Program-made: the position numbers and the translations under genes
Part shown: in pieces, positions 50,494 to 62,852 of the stretch
Layout of the letters: every line of letters begins with the position of its first letter
How positions within the stretch are numbered: position 1 is the first letter of the stretch
NCBI GenBank assembly: GCA_964036155.1
Contig: OZ038422.1
Coordinates: 25,071,201 to 25,135,200, forward strand
DNA length: 64,000 nt
Source: Diploscapter coronatus
Taxonomy: Eukaryota; Nematoda; Chromadorea; Rhabditida; Rhabditidae
Direction: 5' to 3'
The notes under the pieces: model-generated
Database searches by the model: none
Told to the model about the DNA's origin: nothing
What the model saw: the letters and a program-made list of their open reading frames with translations, nothing else

Positions 50494-53374
50494 ATGGCCC
50501 CTTCTGGACAGGCTACGAGTTGGGCTGACGTGCTCTGTTGCGTCAGATGTAATCAGGTACGGACTTGTGGATTACTGTAGATTTTATTGATTTTAAAAAT
50601 GTGTTTAAAACTTGTCACCTTCAAAAAAAATATTTCAAATCTCGGGAAAACGGTAAAATAAATAAGGAAAAGTAATTTTTGAAAAAATGTATTTGGGCGA
50701 TAAAATTTGTATATCTTCTTGTGCAATATTAGTAAAAAAAGTCTTAGTTTTAGGATGAAAAAATTACAGTAAATATCCTTCACTTTTTCAAAGGTTACGA
50801 TATCTTTAGCTGTTCTCTCGCAAGCGGCTTCCGGTGAATCTGGTGTGCAGCCATGTGATCTGCAATAACTGCGTCGCTGACTGGCAACCCAAGAAGTGCC
50901 CCATCGATGAGGTAAAATGAAACATATAAGTTTCCGAAAACTGAGAAACTTTCTAGTGTCTTTCGAATTGACTTTTCCATGCTTTTGAGTCGATCTAAAA
51001 GATAAGAATATGAGCTTCATGAAAATTTAAAAATGAGTTATAAAGTTTTGATTCGATAGGTACAATGCAGTTGTCTTAAAAATCGAGTGTTTCAACAGAT
51101 TTGATAAAAGAATATATCTTTTTGTTGGTGAGTGAACGTAAGTATACTTTATAAATATCTAAATTTTCCTTTCTACTTCAAGTAAATTTCATAAAAATTT
51201 GATAAACTTTTAAATATAACAGAAATTGCAAAGTATGAAACTGATTCTGAAACCAAAAAATTAGAAAGTAATTATTATTTCAGACGGAACCGACTCTGGA
51301 CCCGCAAAAGTACCCAATCAATTCGGCTCTGCTCCACATTATCGACAACGACTACAATGAAGACGAGCTCATCAAGGCCGACATTGGAAATGCGGAAGAG
51401 GTTGACAACTTTATTTTATTCATTTTCTTGGAAATTTTGAACTTTTCTAACTAATATTTTGGCCTTCTCTTCTTTATAATTTGGTTATTCTCTTATGTTG
51501 AGCTTCCAAAAATTTCCTAATATTTAGATTCACTCTTCTGAAATGTTGAGGGAAAAACTTGACAATTTTTTACAGCATGTTTCATGATTTGTTCAAAAGC
51601 GCTTATGAAAGTTTGCTACTCACTTGACTGAATCTTGTTAGCTCATACCAATTTCAATGAATACATGTTTAAAGAATGACTTTTCAGAAAACCCTATCCC
51701 AAATCGAGTCCGACTTGCGTTATCTCTCTGGCTATCTGCATCAGACCGAATCGGAGAGAGGAGGATCGGTTTATAGTGAGGTAAAAATAAAGAAAAAACT
51801 GTTCACTGTAAACCTCAATCAATATTTATTACGAGGTTTCATCTTTAGAATTTAATGAAATTTAGTAAGCTAAAAATAATAAATTTAAAATAAATTCAGC
51901 AACTCTCCCGACCCCTTCAACTGAAACTCGTCTCACTGCTCTGCTACCAACTTCTGGAGGAGGATGGCAGATCGAAAGCACTCAAAACCTGCAGAACCAT
52001 GGCCGAGAGGATTACGTCGGAGGTTAGATTTTTGACAAAATTTTTAGATTAGACGTTTTGACGAGCAAATACAATTTTTCAATAGTAATAAACCAAGACT
52101 TTTGGAAGAAACAAATACAACAATTATAAGTTTTAGGTACTCAACACGCACCAGAGCTCATCCCACGTGAGTACCCACTTGTGGACGGCCGTCAGAGCGA
52201 GGGGGTGTCAGTTTTTGGGACCCGGTAATTTTTTGAGATTTCTTGTTAGAAAAGGTTCAAGATAAATAGACAAAAAACGACTCGAGTAGTTTCTCTAAAA
52301 TTTTAATTCTTGAATGAAGAAATCTGAAAATAAAACCCCAGGCAGAAATGTGTTTGCTTAGGAAATTTCCATCTTAGAAAAACATATATATATATAATTT
52401 TTTTTTTTTAATTTCAGCAATGCAAGAAGACGTGCTGAAATTGATCCTACTGACACTTGAAAAGGGCGCCCTGATCGCGAGAAAGACTCTCGTGATGTAC
52501 GTCGTTTCGATGCTTTCAGAAGACTATCCTCAGGTAGGTTTCAAAAATTACCTACTTCCCTTTTTCTAAAATTATGTGGGCGAAATGTTAGTAAACTCTC
52601 TAATTTAGTTGTATAGAAGCTTTCTAAAATTCCTTTGGTTAGTAAACTTTGTCATTTTTCCAAGTAACAATAGCCTAAATTTGTTTCAGCAAAATGGGAG
52701 GCTTATCATAAATGTCCTCTGTTGATGTTATATAATCCTACTTAATCAAGGATAATTTTAATAAGTCCCGATATTTAAACCAGGAAATTAGCATAAAGTA
52801 ATAAAGAATTCAGGTCTCGAAAACGTGCGTGGGTCACGTGGTACAGCTTCTGTATCGTGCTTCCTGCTTCAACGTCATCAAAAGGGAAGGCGAATCGTCG
52901 CTGATGCAATTGAAGGAGGAATTTCGTAATTATGAGGCACTCAGGAAGGAACATGACGCGCAAATCGTGCAGGTAAATGATTAGGAAATTCGAATGCGAA
53001 GAGCGTCATGAGAGCGCATAGATATCTTCGGAGAGATTTTTCTTTTAATTACAAAGCTTTATTTATTTTACTCAAGAATGGAAGACAAGTAATTCAATCG
53101 GAAATTCAATTGCAGCAAAATTGAAACGCATCTTATTTTTTTTTTCGAAAGACAACTATTTTCAGATGGCCCTGGAAGCCGGTCTCCGAATTACGCCAGA
53201 TCAGTGGTCTGCCTTGCTCTATGGGGATCAAGATCACCGCTCACACATGCAGTCCATCATCGGTATTCTCTTTAATTTATTCATGACACTACAGTAGCCT
53301 GTTTTTTTTTCATTTTTATGAGGAGATCATACAAAGCTACAGTAATCTTTAGAGTCTTGAGGGGATTCTTGTTG

Positions 53375-53406
<32 letters not shown>

Positions 53407-56400
53407 GGATACAGAATTGTGTTCAGACAAACTGCAATCTCCCAACTCCTACTCGCAGGGCCTGGAGGAGCTGACGGTGATGGCCGAATCGAATCCGACT
53501 GTCAATGAAATGCTGCCTTTCCTCGACTTGTTCCAATCAGTCAACCCCAGTCAGCTGGGTAAGAAAATTGATCATTTTTGAAAAGTTGTAATTATTTATT
53601 GATTTAAAAAAAAAAAAAAAAAAAAAAACTATTTGATTCTTTTCCAGAATCAGTTGCCTGGGACCGATTCGCAGAGTGTCTGAGTGCATTGAAAAGTCTG
53701 ATCGACCTCCAAGTCAAGATCTTGTCGAGAAGGTAAGTTCTTATTTTTTATTATTTGGAAATGGTGTGTCTTTTGACAAAAATTATTTGGTTCCTTTTTC
53801 GTTACTTTAAAATTTTCAGAAATGAAGTCCGAGTTCGTGAGAATACGAACGAAGGCGTGAAGAGAAATGGCTTCAGAAAACTGGACGGGCCCGCCCAGAA
53901 CCGATACAAAACCAAAATATGCAGGTGAACACTTGGAATTTATAAATTTCGAAGTTTTCTTTGATAAGAGACTCATTAGTTTGTGGAAGTAGCGGAGAGC
54001 TCTGAAGATATTAGTTTCTTGAAACATAACATAGACTTTGAACTCAAAATTTTCATAATTATGCACGCCAATTAGGAACTGTACTAAAATCATAGAAACT
54101 GGTATTCTAAGAACTCAATATTCTCTGAAATCTAGAAAATTAATTAATTTTTTTTCAGGGAGGTTTCCCTCGGCCAACATTGCCCTAGAGGTGATCGCTG
54201 TACGTACGCTCACTCGGTTGGGGAGTTACGATACGACCCTCAGCAAATGCAACAACCCCAAATGGGCGGACCCTTGGGATACACCATCATGCCGTCGTAT
54301 AGAAAGGTTGGTTGTTATCTGAAAGTCTTTTTTTTCTCGATGAATAAATGGTGAACTCAATAAAGTGACAAATGTCACTAAGACATATGAATATTTTGAA
54401 ACCTATTTAGAACAAATTTAGCATATCAATTTTGGTATAGAATGCCTATTATTTCATCCAATTGAGGGAATTTATGAAAATCATAGAGAGGTGAGATCGA
54501 CTAACTAGCCAGCCAATTTTTCTATGTCTTAAAGTTTTGAAACTTATCTAAGATATGTGTCAGCCTATTTACACTTTATACGGCGTCAATTTCAAGTCTA
54601 TTCTCTACATTTTGCAAAGAGATCAACGAATTTGTGAGGTATTCGAGGAAGAATGCTGGACTGTTTCAGGCAATTCCCCACCAACCCCTGATGGGAACGC
54701 CCCGAGGTCCGAGAATGGTCCAACCCCGAGGCCCCATGCCGATGATGATGCAGATGCCTCCACCCTCCCAGCACCAGATGATGGGTCCGCCTCCGCAAGG
54801 ACCGCCCCAAATCCCAACTAATCCGGCTGTGGCTTATGGTAGAGCGAAATTTAGTCTTCCTCGCTTCTTCTTCTTTGAAGTTTTCTCTCTTGGCATACCG
54901 AAGCCCACTAACACAATTAGCTCGTGATGAGCTGTAAACTTTTTGATATTTCCTTGAAACATATCTAAAAATTTATACAAACTTGGAGGGAAAGCTTTCT
55001 ATTATCTTGATCTCTTTTATCGCTGACAATTTCCGCAACCTATTGATTTAGTCAAATCATCATGTCATATATAACCTTGCATTATTGATGAAACACGGGA
55101 GAATTAAAACAAAAAAAAAGAAATATATATATATATAAATTTTAGCGATGAATGGTGGATCAGAAATGTCGACCCCGCCCATGCAGCAGCCTTCAAATAC
55201 CACGCTGATCACCGCGGGGACGACTCCGATTCCGAAGTAGGTTTCATAAATGACTAATGCCAGTATAAGGAGCTGGCTTGGATGAAAACGCTGGAAGAAA
55301 AGTCAGATTCAGAGTTAAGAATATAATTTTAGTGTCCCTCCACCCGTTCAGCCGATGGTTCTCGCGCCCAACCAGCCGCCCACCGCTTCATCGATCGTCG
55401 GACAGCCACCAATGCCTCCCGCACCAAATCAGGGTGGGAAATTTCATCTTTTTTTAAAAAAAACAATAACTATGCTAGGCCTTTCTGAAAAGTCAACGAG
55501 TTTTAGGATAAATTGTAGATAAAAATGGAAAAGCTTAAAACTTTGTTAGAGCTTTCCATTTGAAATATGAATTTTTTGTGGTTTTAAAAATAAAATTATT
55601 TCCTGCAGTCATCATGCACTCCCCACCAACTCAGATGGCTCCGCCCCCAGGCGCTATGGTCATGGTGGGTTTTATTTTCTAATTTATAAGTTCCAGAAAT
55701 CGATATGATAAAACAGTTTAGCATCTTTATTGGCAGTTTTGAAGTGATAGCAGGAATAAAAGCATGAATTTTCTCTAGGTTTTTTTCTTTCTAAAGTATA
55801 ATTTGTATTAGTTTACTGGATTTATTATACGTTACACAAATTAATTATACTAGTGGAATTTTCGATCATAAATAATGGATTAGAGGATGGGAAACGCATA
55901 ATCTTCGTGAGTGAAAATAAAACATTCAGATGCCACCTCCACCCGCCCCGATGGGTACGATCGTCACCCCTCAAGGCATCTGGTCGGCTCCGCAGCCTCC
56001 GCCTGGAACCGCACAAGGACCACCTTTGATTGCCACACCTGGGCCTGCTCAGTACTGGATGCAAGCGTGAGTTTCTAAGTCAACTTTCTTTTTTTTTTTT
56101 TTTAAGAAAAGTCATTTTTTCAAATGTCTTTATTTTTATTCAGAACCCGACAAGAAAACATTGGTTTTACTCCTTCTCTGTAGAATTTATTAAAAGCTTG
56201 AACACATTCAAAAATACTTCGGGATAGAGAAATTGTAAAAAAAAATCGAAATGTTCAGACCCCGTTCCTACAACCCACTGGTGGACGGACCGATGACGAA
56301 CGCGGACTGGCAGCAACTCAAACAGCAGGAGAAAGTCGAAGCAGACACCGAGCAATTGCTGCTCAAAAGGAGCGAAATCATCAAGTATGGAAGATTTTTT

Positions 56401-59400
56401 ATCCTTCGACAATTTTTTGAGTAAGGGCGAAATTATCAAAGTAGGGATCTTGCTATCTTTCCCTTTGACTATTTTAAAAGTTTCATAAACATATAGCTGT
56501 TAAGAATAGAGGTTGTTAGATTTCGGTGAAACATACAGGAAATATTATATCTTGACAATAAGTTAGCAAATTGGGAGGTTAAACAAGCTGCAACGAAATA
56601 GAATTTGAAATTTGTCGAAAACTACACAATATTATTTTGAATTTTCGAATACTCATTTCTGATTCTTTGAAACATAGGAAAACAAATTTAATTCAAAATG
56701 TTTGTTTATTTCAGCCGTCTCGCGCCTCTGGCGATCGCTGACGATGAAGATGACGATGGAGTGGGACACGTTTCGTATACGGTAATTAAGAGTTTTAGAA
56801 TCAAGATGAAAAGAACTAAACAAAATCATAACCTGACAATGACGATGAATTGTAAATGTATTGACAGCGCATAAAGGGGTTATTCGAGCGTGGGGGTGAC
56901 AATCAGACTGCTAACTCTTAGGCAAAATAGCGTATTCAATGAAGAGGACTAGATACAAAATCAGAGCGCTTCCTCTGCATTTCCTAGCTCCTGATGACCT
57001 CTTTTCCGCTCACTAATAGTAAAGTTCAAATGGAATTTTTCTTTGGGACCCTAAATTAAAGGCGAACAAAGCCTAACTTGACAATGATTTGTAAATAAAA
57101 TGAAATAGTAAAATGTGTTTCAACAATTTCAAAAAAAAAAATCTTGAAGATTCATATTTATGCTGAGATTTTCCAAATTTGGCTCAAAAATCGGAAAATC
57201 AATCTTTTAAAAAATATAAAATGAACGTAAAGGGTAATTTTTTTTTAGTTTTGAAAAAAATCCGATAAGGTCAAAATGACGATTTCAGTACATTTTGCAA
57301 AGGTGTTCATTGTAGGGTGAGAGTTTTGTTGAGTCCTCTCAAAATCAGGTAGCCTCCTCTGTGCTCGAGGACCGATTCGACTACCATCATCCGATCATGC
57401 TCATGGCAGGACCTGGGCCGACTCAACCCATCGAACTTCCGGCCATTCCGGCGACCTTTGCCACATCCGTCTCACTCCCTCCAGCACCCACTGAAGAGAC
57501 GATGTAAGTTGTTCAAATTTCACATAGAAATAAGTCAGTATCTGTTGAAGTTTAGACGAATGTTTATGATGTTTTGAAGCATAGGAAAATCAATTTCTGA
57601 GAAATTGACAGAAAAAAAACTTATTTTCCAAAAGGAGATCAATTACATGACGTCATTGGCAAGATGTTTTTTTTTTCAATTTGATAGATTCCTGAAACAG
57701 CTAATTTAAAAAAAAAAAAAAAATTCATTGAAAGAATTTAAGGAACCTGATTGGAGAAAACATCGCAGCGATGTCTTCTGCGGGAAATCGTCCTCGAACG
57801 GGCTCGAATCCGACCACATCGACCAATCTGATGAATGTCGAGACGGTCACTTCTGCTACCGTTCAGGTAAAATATTGATACATTGCCTAATTTCTGAAAT
57901 TATAACGAAGTTTTGAACAAAATCTAAAATATCGTGGGCATTTTAGACCAAATATTGCTCTTTTCCATAGGGTAAGAGGCATTAGATTTCGATTTTAGTC
58001 CGACTGCTCATCCATGACCGTCAAGGACGTCCTCAGCCAACCGCTCCCCACCCCAGTCATTCAGATGACTGCAGGTATGACATTTTGAAGAAATATGGAA
58101 ACGATCAAATTCGATAGGTTTCAAAGAGACGCTATAAAAAGTGCATACTAGAATCCAGGTTCTAATAAAGTATCAAACGCCTTTTTCCATTTCACAAGAA
58201 TCGTAAAGGAGCGATTTGAAAGAACTCCAATGAGAAAATGTTATTGTAGAAGTTTTCATGTGAAATTGTTGATTTGCGAGAAACTTTGAATTTGAGCGCA
58301 CGTGGTGACGATGCCAGTAATGATGGTGCCTACGATGGCCGGCGCTCCGATCGGCGCTCCAATGGACTGTGCGACTGTGACTTATTCGAGTAGGTTTCAG
58401 AAAAAAAATAATATGTTCCAAAGAAAAAAACTCTTCGCTACTTGTTGAACTCATATCTTCAACAAATTTATTTTATACGATTTGAAATACTCCATCACTG
58501 TTCCAAGATTTCATTATTTTCAATGTAAACTCTCCTATTCATTGGGTACGAAATCGAGTTTTTTTTTTTTTTTTTTTTTTAATATAGTAAAATACGAATA
58601 TAAAAGATTGTATATGTTTCAAGGAATCCTTAATTTAAACTAAGTTTCCCTTAAATCATATCCCACCGCCCGACAGGAAATTTTTCAGAAAAAGAAATGT
58701 GTTAATTTTCAGACGAATTGATGGGAGGGCCCCAAGTTGCAACGGTTGTTCCCCCAGTGATCCGACCTATTCCCGTCCTTTCCGCAACACACCCACAGGT
58801 ACTGTGCTCATAAAATATTGAATCTGAGGTATAGACCCTAGTCTGATTTCGACATGTTTGGAAATTTGCAGAATTTATGGCTATTTCAAATTAAGTCGGA
58901 CTTTTTTGACTAATTACTGATTGCAGGACATGGTCTCCACCACACTCGACAAAATCGTCGATGTCAAGGAGAGAATCAACGAGGCTGAGGGTACGAGCAT
59001 TTTTTTAAAATAAAAGTTCAAAAATTCATCCTTTTTCTTGCCTTACAAATGTTCAACCTTTGAAAACCTAGAAAATAATAAGAGTTACGAGTTCTTTCTA
59101 ACGAATTTCGCTGAAAAAAAATTTTTTTAAACAAAGTTAGAAATTTTCAGAATCTCAAGCCCCATCGGTGGTGAGCGAGCAGTTGAGGGTGGAGCTGAGA
59201 ATTGCAGAAAGGGAAATCGAGCAACTCGATCCGCGCACGCAGGCTAGCTGTCTATTGAGGTTGGTTCCAAAATTGGGCTTTAAAAATTTAGCATTTATTT
59301 CATACATTGGAGTACTCTTCTTAGCTACTTAAACAAATTTACTCAAAATAAAGAGTATTACATCTTTCAAAAATAGATTTTAAATATTGCTAGCTAGATT

Positions 59401-59486
59401 ATAAAATTTAAGTGTGACGAAATTCGGTTTTCAGGGAACTCGAGCACGTTGACCGCGAGCTCCAGAACTTACACGCGATGACCTAA
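50494..59486 (+). CDS. rle-1: Roquin / RLE-1, RING and CCCH-type RNA-binding E3 ubiquitin ligase
   Basis: Post-transcriptional regulator: the ROQ domain binds stem-loops in mRNA and the RING finger is an E3 ligase; C. elegans RLE-1 has been linked to turnover of DAF-16/FOXO. About 28 exons, around 1,000 residues. [130 protein letters not shown] finger: [22 protein letters not shown], spacing C-x8-C-x5-C-x3-H. Then a long Pro/Met/Gln-rich region (54670-58000), a [15 protein letters not shown] helix, and a short C-terminal coiled coil ending [16 protein letters not shown]. The start lies a few bases after a CAATCAG acceptor. ROQ is almost invariant compared with vertebrate Roquin; the C-terminal half is not. 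Exon choice near 58290-58390 is the least certain. Confidence 0.95.
53375..53402. repeat. Uninterrupted T tract of 28 in a Roquin intron
   Basis: 28 consecutive T within the acceptor side of an intron, followed after the exon by an A tract of 23 at 53606-53628, and another T tract of 22 at 58559-58580. These are length-variable microsatellites; the first one sits close to the acceptor of the following exon. Confidence 0.8.
54397..54543 (-). promoter_or_regulatory. Two Ruby-like motifs in one Roquin intron
   Basis: TGAAACCTA at 54397 and TGAAACTTA at 54538 share an intron; neighbouring introns carry TGAAACATA at 54020 and 54955. All point the same way, so the promoter-like reading GTTTCA is antisense to Roquin. 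Inference only. Confidence 0.35.
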
Positions 59487-60886
59487 GTCGGTTAATCTAC
59501 TACCACTGCACCACGACAACGAAGGCACTGGGCATTTGGTGGAATGTTGGGTTTACGCTTTTGCAGCAATTTGGAAAGGTAGTCCGGTAATGATGAAATA
59601 GCCTATGAAGTTGTATAGAGAAAGTGGATAAGTTACCTTTTCTTTTATCCGTACTATTTCATACGCTATTCCACCACTACTGTTACTATTTTCCAAGTTG
59701 TTCGGTTTTACTCTTCTTCTTTGAAAATCTTGAAAATCAAATTGTGATTTTGGTTCTTGCTCAAGAAAATCGCATGAAAATTCTAATTTTCAACAAAAAA
59801 AAGTTCTTTTGCGAAAATTCAAACTCCCAGATGATTTTCCTAGCACTGAACTACCCTCTTTCCTCTCAAAATTTGCAGAGTCAATTCGTTTTAGAATTGA
59901 CCTATTTGGTATCTGAACATGGTAGCCAAATGGTACAATTTTGGTTACGATAGGCAGGTACCATTTTTAGGAGTTCATTTCATAGTCTTGGGTCAAATTC
60001 TATCGTATTTTTAAAGGATAATTACAAAATCATGTCTATGAGCATTACCAATTTCATTCATCATTCATTATCGTCATTCGTTTTTCATCATCACTTCTTA
60101 AAATATAATAATTTCAAGTAGGGCAACAATATCGATAGGAGCGTTGTATCAACGACTTCTGCACTTTTGTGGTTAGGCGACGAGAATAAGTTTTAACTAG
60201 AGATGACATATGATTTATTAGTAATTTCTAGGTTCTGAACTTGATACCAAGTACCAGTTTTGATAGTTTGGTACCAAATTTAGGGCCTTAGCTATTTCTT
60301 AAAACAGTAGTCAAAATTCTCGACGGTACGAGTTTTTTCGTGATTTACTTGGATTACGGTAACTTTAAAATAGTGAATCACGGAAAAACTCGAAATTTTT
60401 CTCGGTATTTCTTCAAACATGTAGTTTTCAGTCTGTCTTCTTTATTTATGCCGCGTTTCTGTTGATTTTATCGTGATTTTCTTTGATGATTTGGTGAAGA
60501 TTTTTAGATTTTAGGGATCTTTTTGACTCCAACAACGTTCTAACATCTTTTATCGGCGTTTTCGAAACAAAATCGGCGTCAGATGTCAAAGTTTGCTATC
60601 GAAATTTCTGATTAAGAAATACTCTTAATCAGAACTTCGACAACAAACTCATCCGACGTCGGAGTTTCTAAAAACATCGCAAAGATGTCGGGGTCTAAAG
60701 TCTCTAAAATTTGACGCCTTCTGGCAAAATGTTGCCTCACATTGAGTGCAATGGATTGTTTTCTCGGTCGAATGAAGAGTTGATGTGAAATTTCGAGAAG
60801 AGTCGAAAATTTGGTTTGAAAACCATGAAATTTCTTGGATTTTTAAGGGGTTTTTCAAATTATTCTATCTTTTAGAAGGTACAGAG
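59487..60886. other. Intergenic region between Roquin and the TFPT-like gene
   Basis: 1.4 kb without a gene. It contains a 9-bp perfect inverted repeat AAATGGTAC/GTACCATTT (59928-59966), the 12-bp palindrome TTTGGTACCAAA at 60267-60278, and the foldback at 60500-60725. The Roquin 3' UTR and TFPT-like promoter are expected here. Confidence 0.5.
60500..60725. repeat. Long imperfect foldback centred near 60620
   Basis: The core TTCTGATTAAG (60606-60616) and CTTAATCAGAA (60624-60634) form a perfect 11-bp stem with a 7-base loop. Pairing continues outwards with small gaps: GTTTGCTATCGAA faces TTCGACAACAAAC, CGTCAGATG faces CATCCGACG, ACATCTTTTATCG faces a CGCAAAGATGT block, and ATTTTAGGGA faces TCTCTAAAAT. 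Total arm length is about 100 bases each. The tight loop and long stem could also form a hairpin RNA. Confidence 0.7.
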
Positions 60887-62621
60887 ATGGCCTCAGCTTC
60901 AGATGATCCAGGGCCGTCGACATCGGATCAAAGTAAAAGTTGGACCGATCAGAGTAAGTAGGAATTTCGATAACTACAATCGTCTTCGACAAATAGGATC
61001 TTTAATCAACTTTTCCTGAAACTTATGAAGGGAATTTATTTTTAGAAATAGAGTCGACATCATTAGCGTACTTCTGGACGTTATAACTTATGAATTTCTT
61101 GAAGCATGCCCAATTTTAAAGCGAATTTCAAAATGACACATTTTGAAGAGGAAAACATTTTTGCTGAAATTCTAAAAAGAAGTTTCCAGATCCCTCTCAT
61201 CAAACCCTGCTGGATGAACTTCAGTCGAGTACGAGTTGTTTCGACGAGGAATCAACGTCTTCAAGTCAGCCATCGCCGACCAAAAAGCCGGAACAGCTGC
61301 AACGAATTGACCCTGACGAATGGGACTCGGATGGTAGTTTTTGGAAATTATAAAAATTTTGAATTTTTTTTTATCAAGAAAGAATTTCTACGAATTAATT
61401 TTTAATGAATGTGTTGGAGGTGTATTTCAAGAGTGGCCAAGTCTTTTTCCTGAAAATAATTCTTTTCCAGAAAATTTCGTGGACACCCCTCCTCTGTCGC
61501 CTTCCTCTGAATGCTATAGGCAAAAGCTGGTTCATTTGAAGGAGAAATTCAGTCTGGTACAAGAGAATACGAATCGACTCAGAGGCAGGCTGTACAATAT
61601 CAAAAAGGTGGGGGTTTTTTTTTTTTATCTATTTTTTGAATTTTAAGAATTTTTATTTTCAGGAAATTTCCAACATGAAGAGGCTGAAACGAGTCCTGAT
61701 CAACAAGCTGGTCGGCCACGGAGACGAGTTCTACAATCTGCCATTGGAAATTCCGGATGATAGGTAATTTTTAAGGATTAATAACTTCAAACTGAATGAA
61801 AAATGAGACTAGGAGTATTTTCTTGGGGTTTCGAAACATTTTAGTAGGTAGTTAGAAATTTAGGCGGAATATAACGATGATAAATAACTGAAATTATGTG
61901 GCGATTGAAACACGTCTCTTGAGCGTAGTAAAGAATAGACTACTCACAATTTGTTTAATGATTTTAGAAAATTATCAAATATTCTTCAGAAAACAATTTC
62001 TCTATGTGGTTTCAAATATGTTTGGAACAACCGAACAAGTTTACGATACAATATCAATTTTATAGAATTTTCTGAGACATCAAATTTAGCATAAATGATG
62101 AAGACTTTTCTGTGAGATTTTTCTGCATTTTTCCTGGAAATAATCGACTTTATGGCAGAGTGTCATTACTTATCGATGTCCTGAAACTTATCTAAAAATT
62201 TCAGAATCGAGTCGAATGACTCCAACCCTTCTGTCGGTCCGCCAACGAAGAAGCGAAAGACGATGCCGAAAAAGGAGTTGGGGCAATCCGGGCAAATCGC
62301 AACAAATGCAAAAAGAAAATCCATCGTCGAAGAAACTATCGCTGAAATGAAAGCGCAAAGTTGTGGGTTTTTATCTTTCATTTTTTTATTTAGTTTATAT
62401 TTTCTTATTCTTAAGAGTTTTAAAATTTTCAAACTTTTTTCTAAATTCTAGTACTTTTACGAAAATAATGAGTCTTAATTGAGATAAGGTTCAAAAATGT
62501 TAAAATTGAAATTTTTATAGTCCTAGTTGTTAAACTAAATTTTTTTCATAAAATAAATTAATTTCCAGACGCCCCCTTAACTCTCGCCGACCCGAGTCTC
62601 ATTCAAACCACTACGACTTGA
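60887..62621 (+). CDS. TFPT/INO80F-like chromatin remodelling subunit
   Basis: Probable nematode counterpart of TFPT (INO80F), an accessory subunit of the INO80 nucleosome remodeller. Six exons, about 235 residues. The N-terminus is disordered and Ser/Asp/Glu-rich (SSTSCFDEESTSSSQPSPTK, DPDEWDSDE), followed by PPLSPSSECYRQKLVHLKEK and the family coiled coil FSLVQENTNRLRGRLYNIKK, EISNMKRLKRVLINKLVGHG, DEF. TFPT has the same order: YR..L...C..IQ..NE.L..R...VR, R..RE.RFLL.RLD.YGD. The C-terminus is basic (GPPTKKRKTMPKKE) and nuclear-localisation-like, ending with LTLADPSLIQTTTT. Similarity is in a short coiled-coil block, so the assignment is good but not certain. AATAAA at 62653-62658 ends the gene. 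Confidence 0.7.
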
Positions 62622-62652
62622 TCTCATTTTTCAATTTTTATTTTTTATTTTC

Positions 62653-62848
62653 AATAAATCTCCATGAAAACTATTATTTTCTTGAAACTAATATTAGGTA
62701 GCTTGCCTAGAATTTTATCTTTTTCCACTTTTTTTATTTAGGAAAGACTTGCTTTTCCACAACATGAGAAGACAAGAAAGATATTTTCTATGTTGGCAAA
62801 AATCATGTCTTTGAGATTTATTTTATGTTTGAAAATGTCGAATTTTAG
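62653..62848 (+). promoter_or_regulatory. PolyA signal and downstream trans-splice acceptor, possible operon junction
   Basis: AATAAA at 62653 is 32 bases after the TFPT-like stop. An ATTTTAG acceptor ends at about 62848, five bases before the STRAD-like ATG. The total intergenic gap of 231 bases and the same orientation fit an SL2-type operon or tightly packed neighbours. Confidence 0.45.
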
Positions 62849-62852
62849 GCCC

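Noticed and set aside
50553..51020. 155-codon open frame on - over the Roquin RING exon and its flanking introns
   Set aside because: It crosses the second Roquin exon in antisense and is mostly translated intron of low complexity.
53650..54093. 147-codon open frame on - over Roquin exons
   Set aside because: It is antisense to conserved Roquin exons, with no protein character.
56870..57040. GC-richer stretch in a Roquin intron with a TGATGA box, considered as a box C/D snoRNA
   Set aside because: No CTGA D-box at a suitable distance and no terminal stem.
61106..61405. 99-codon open frame on + overlapping the second TFPT-like exon
   Set aside because: Only another frame of the same exon gives the Ser-rich protein that joins in phase to the coiled-coil exons.
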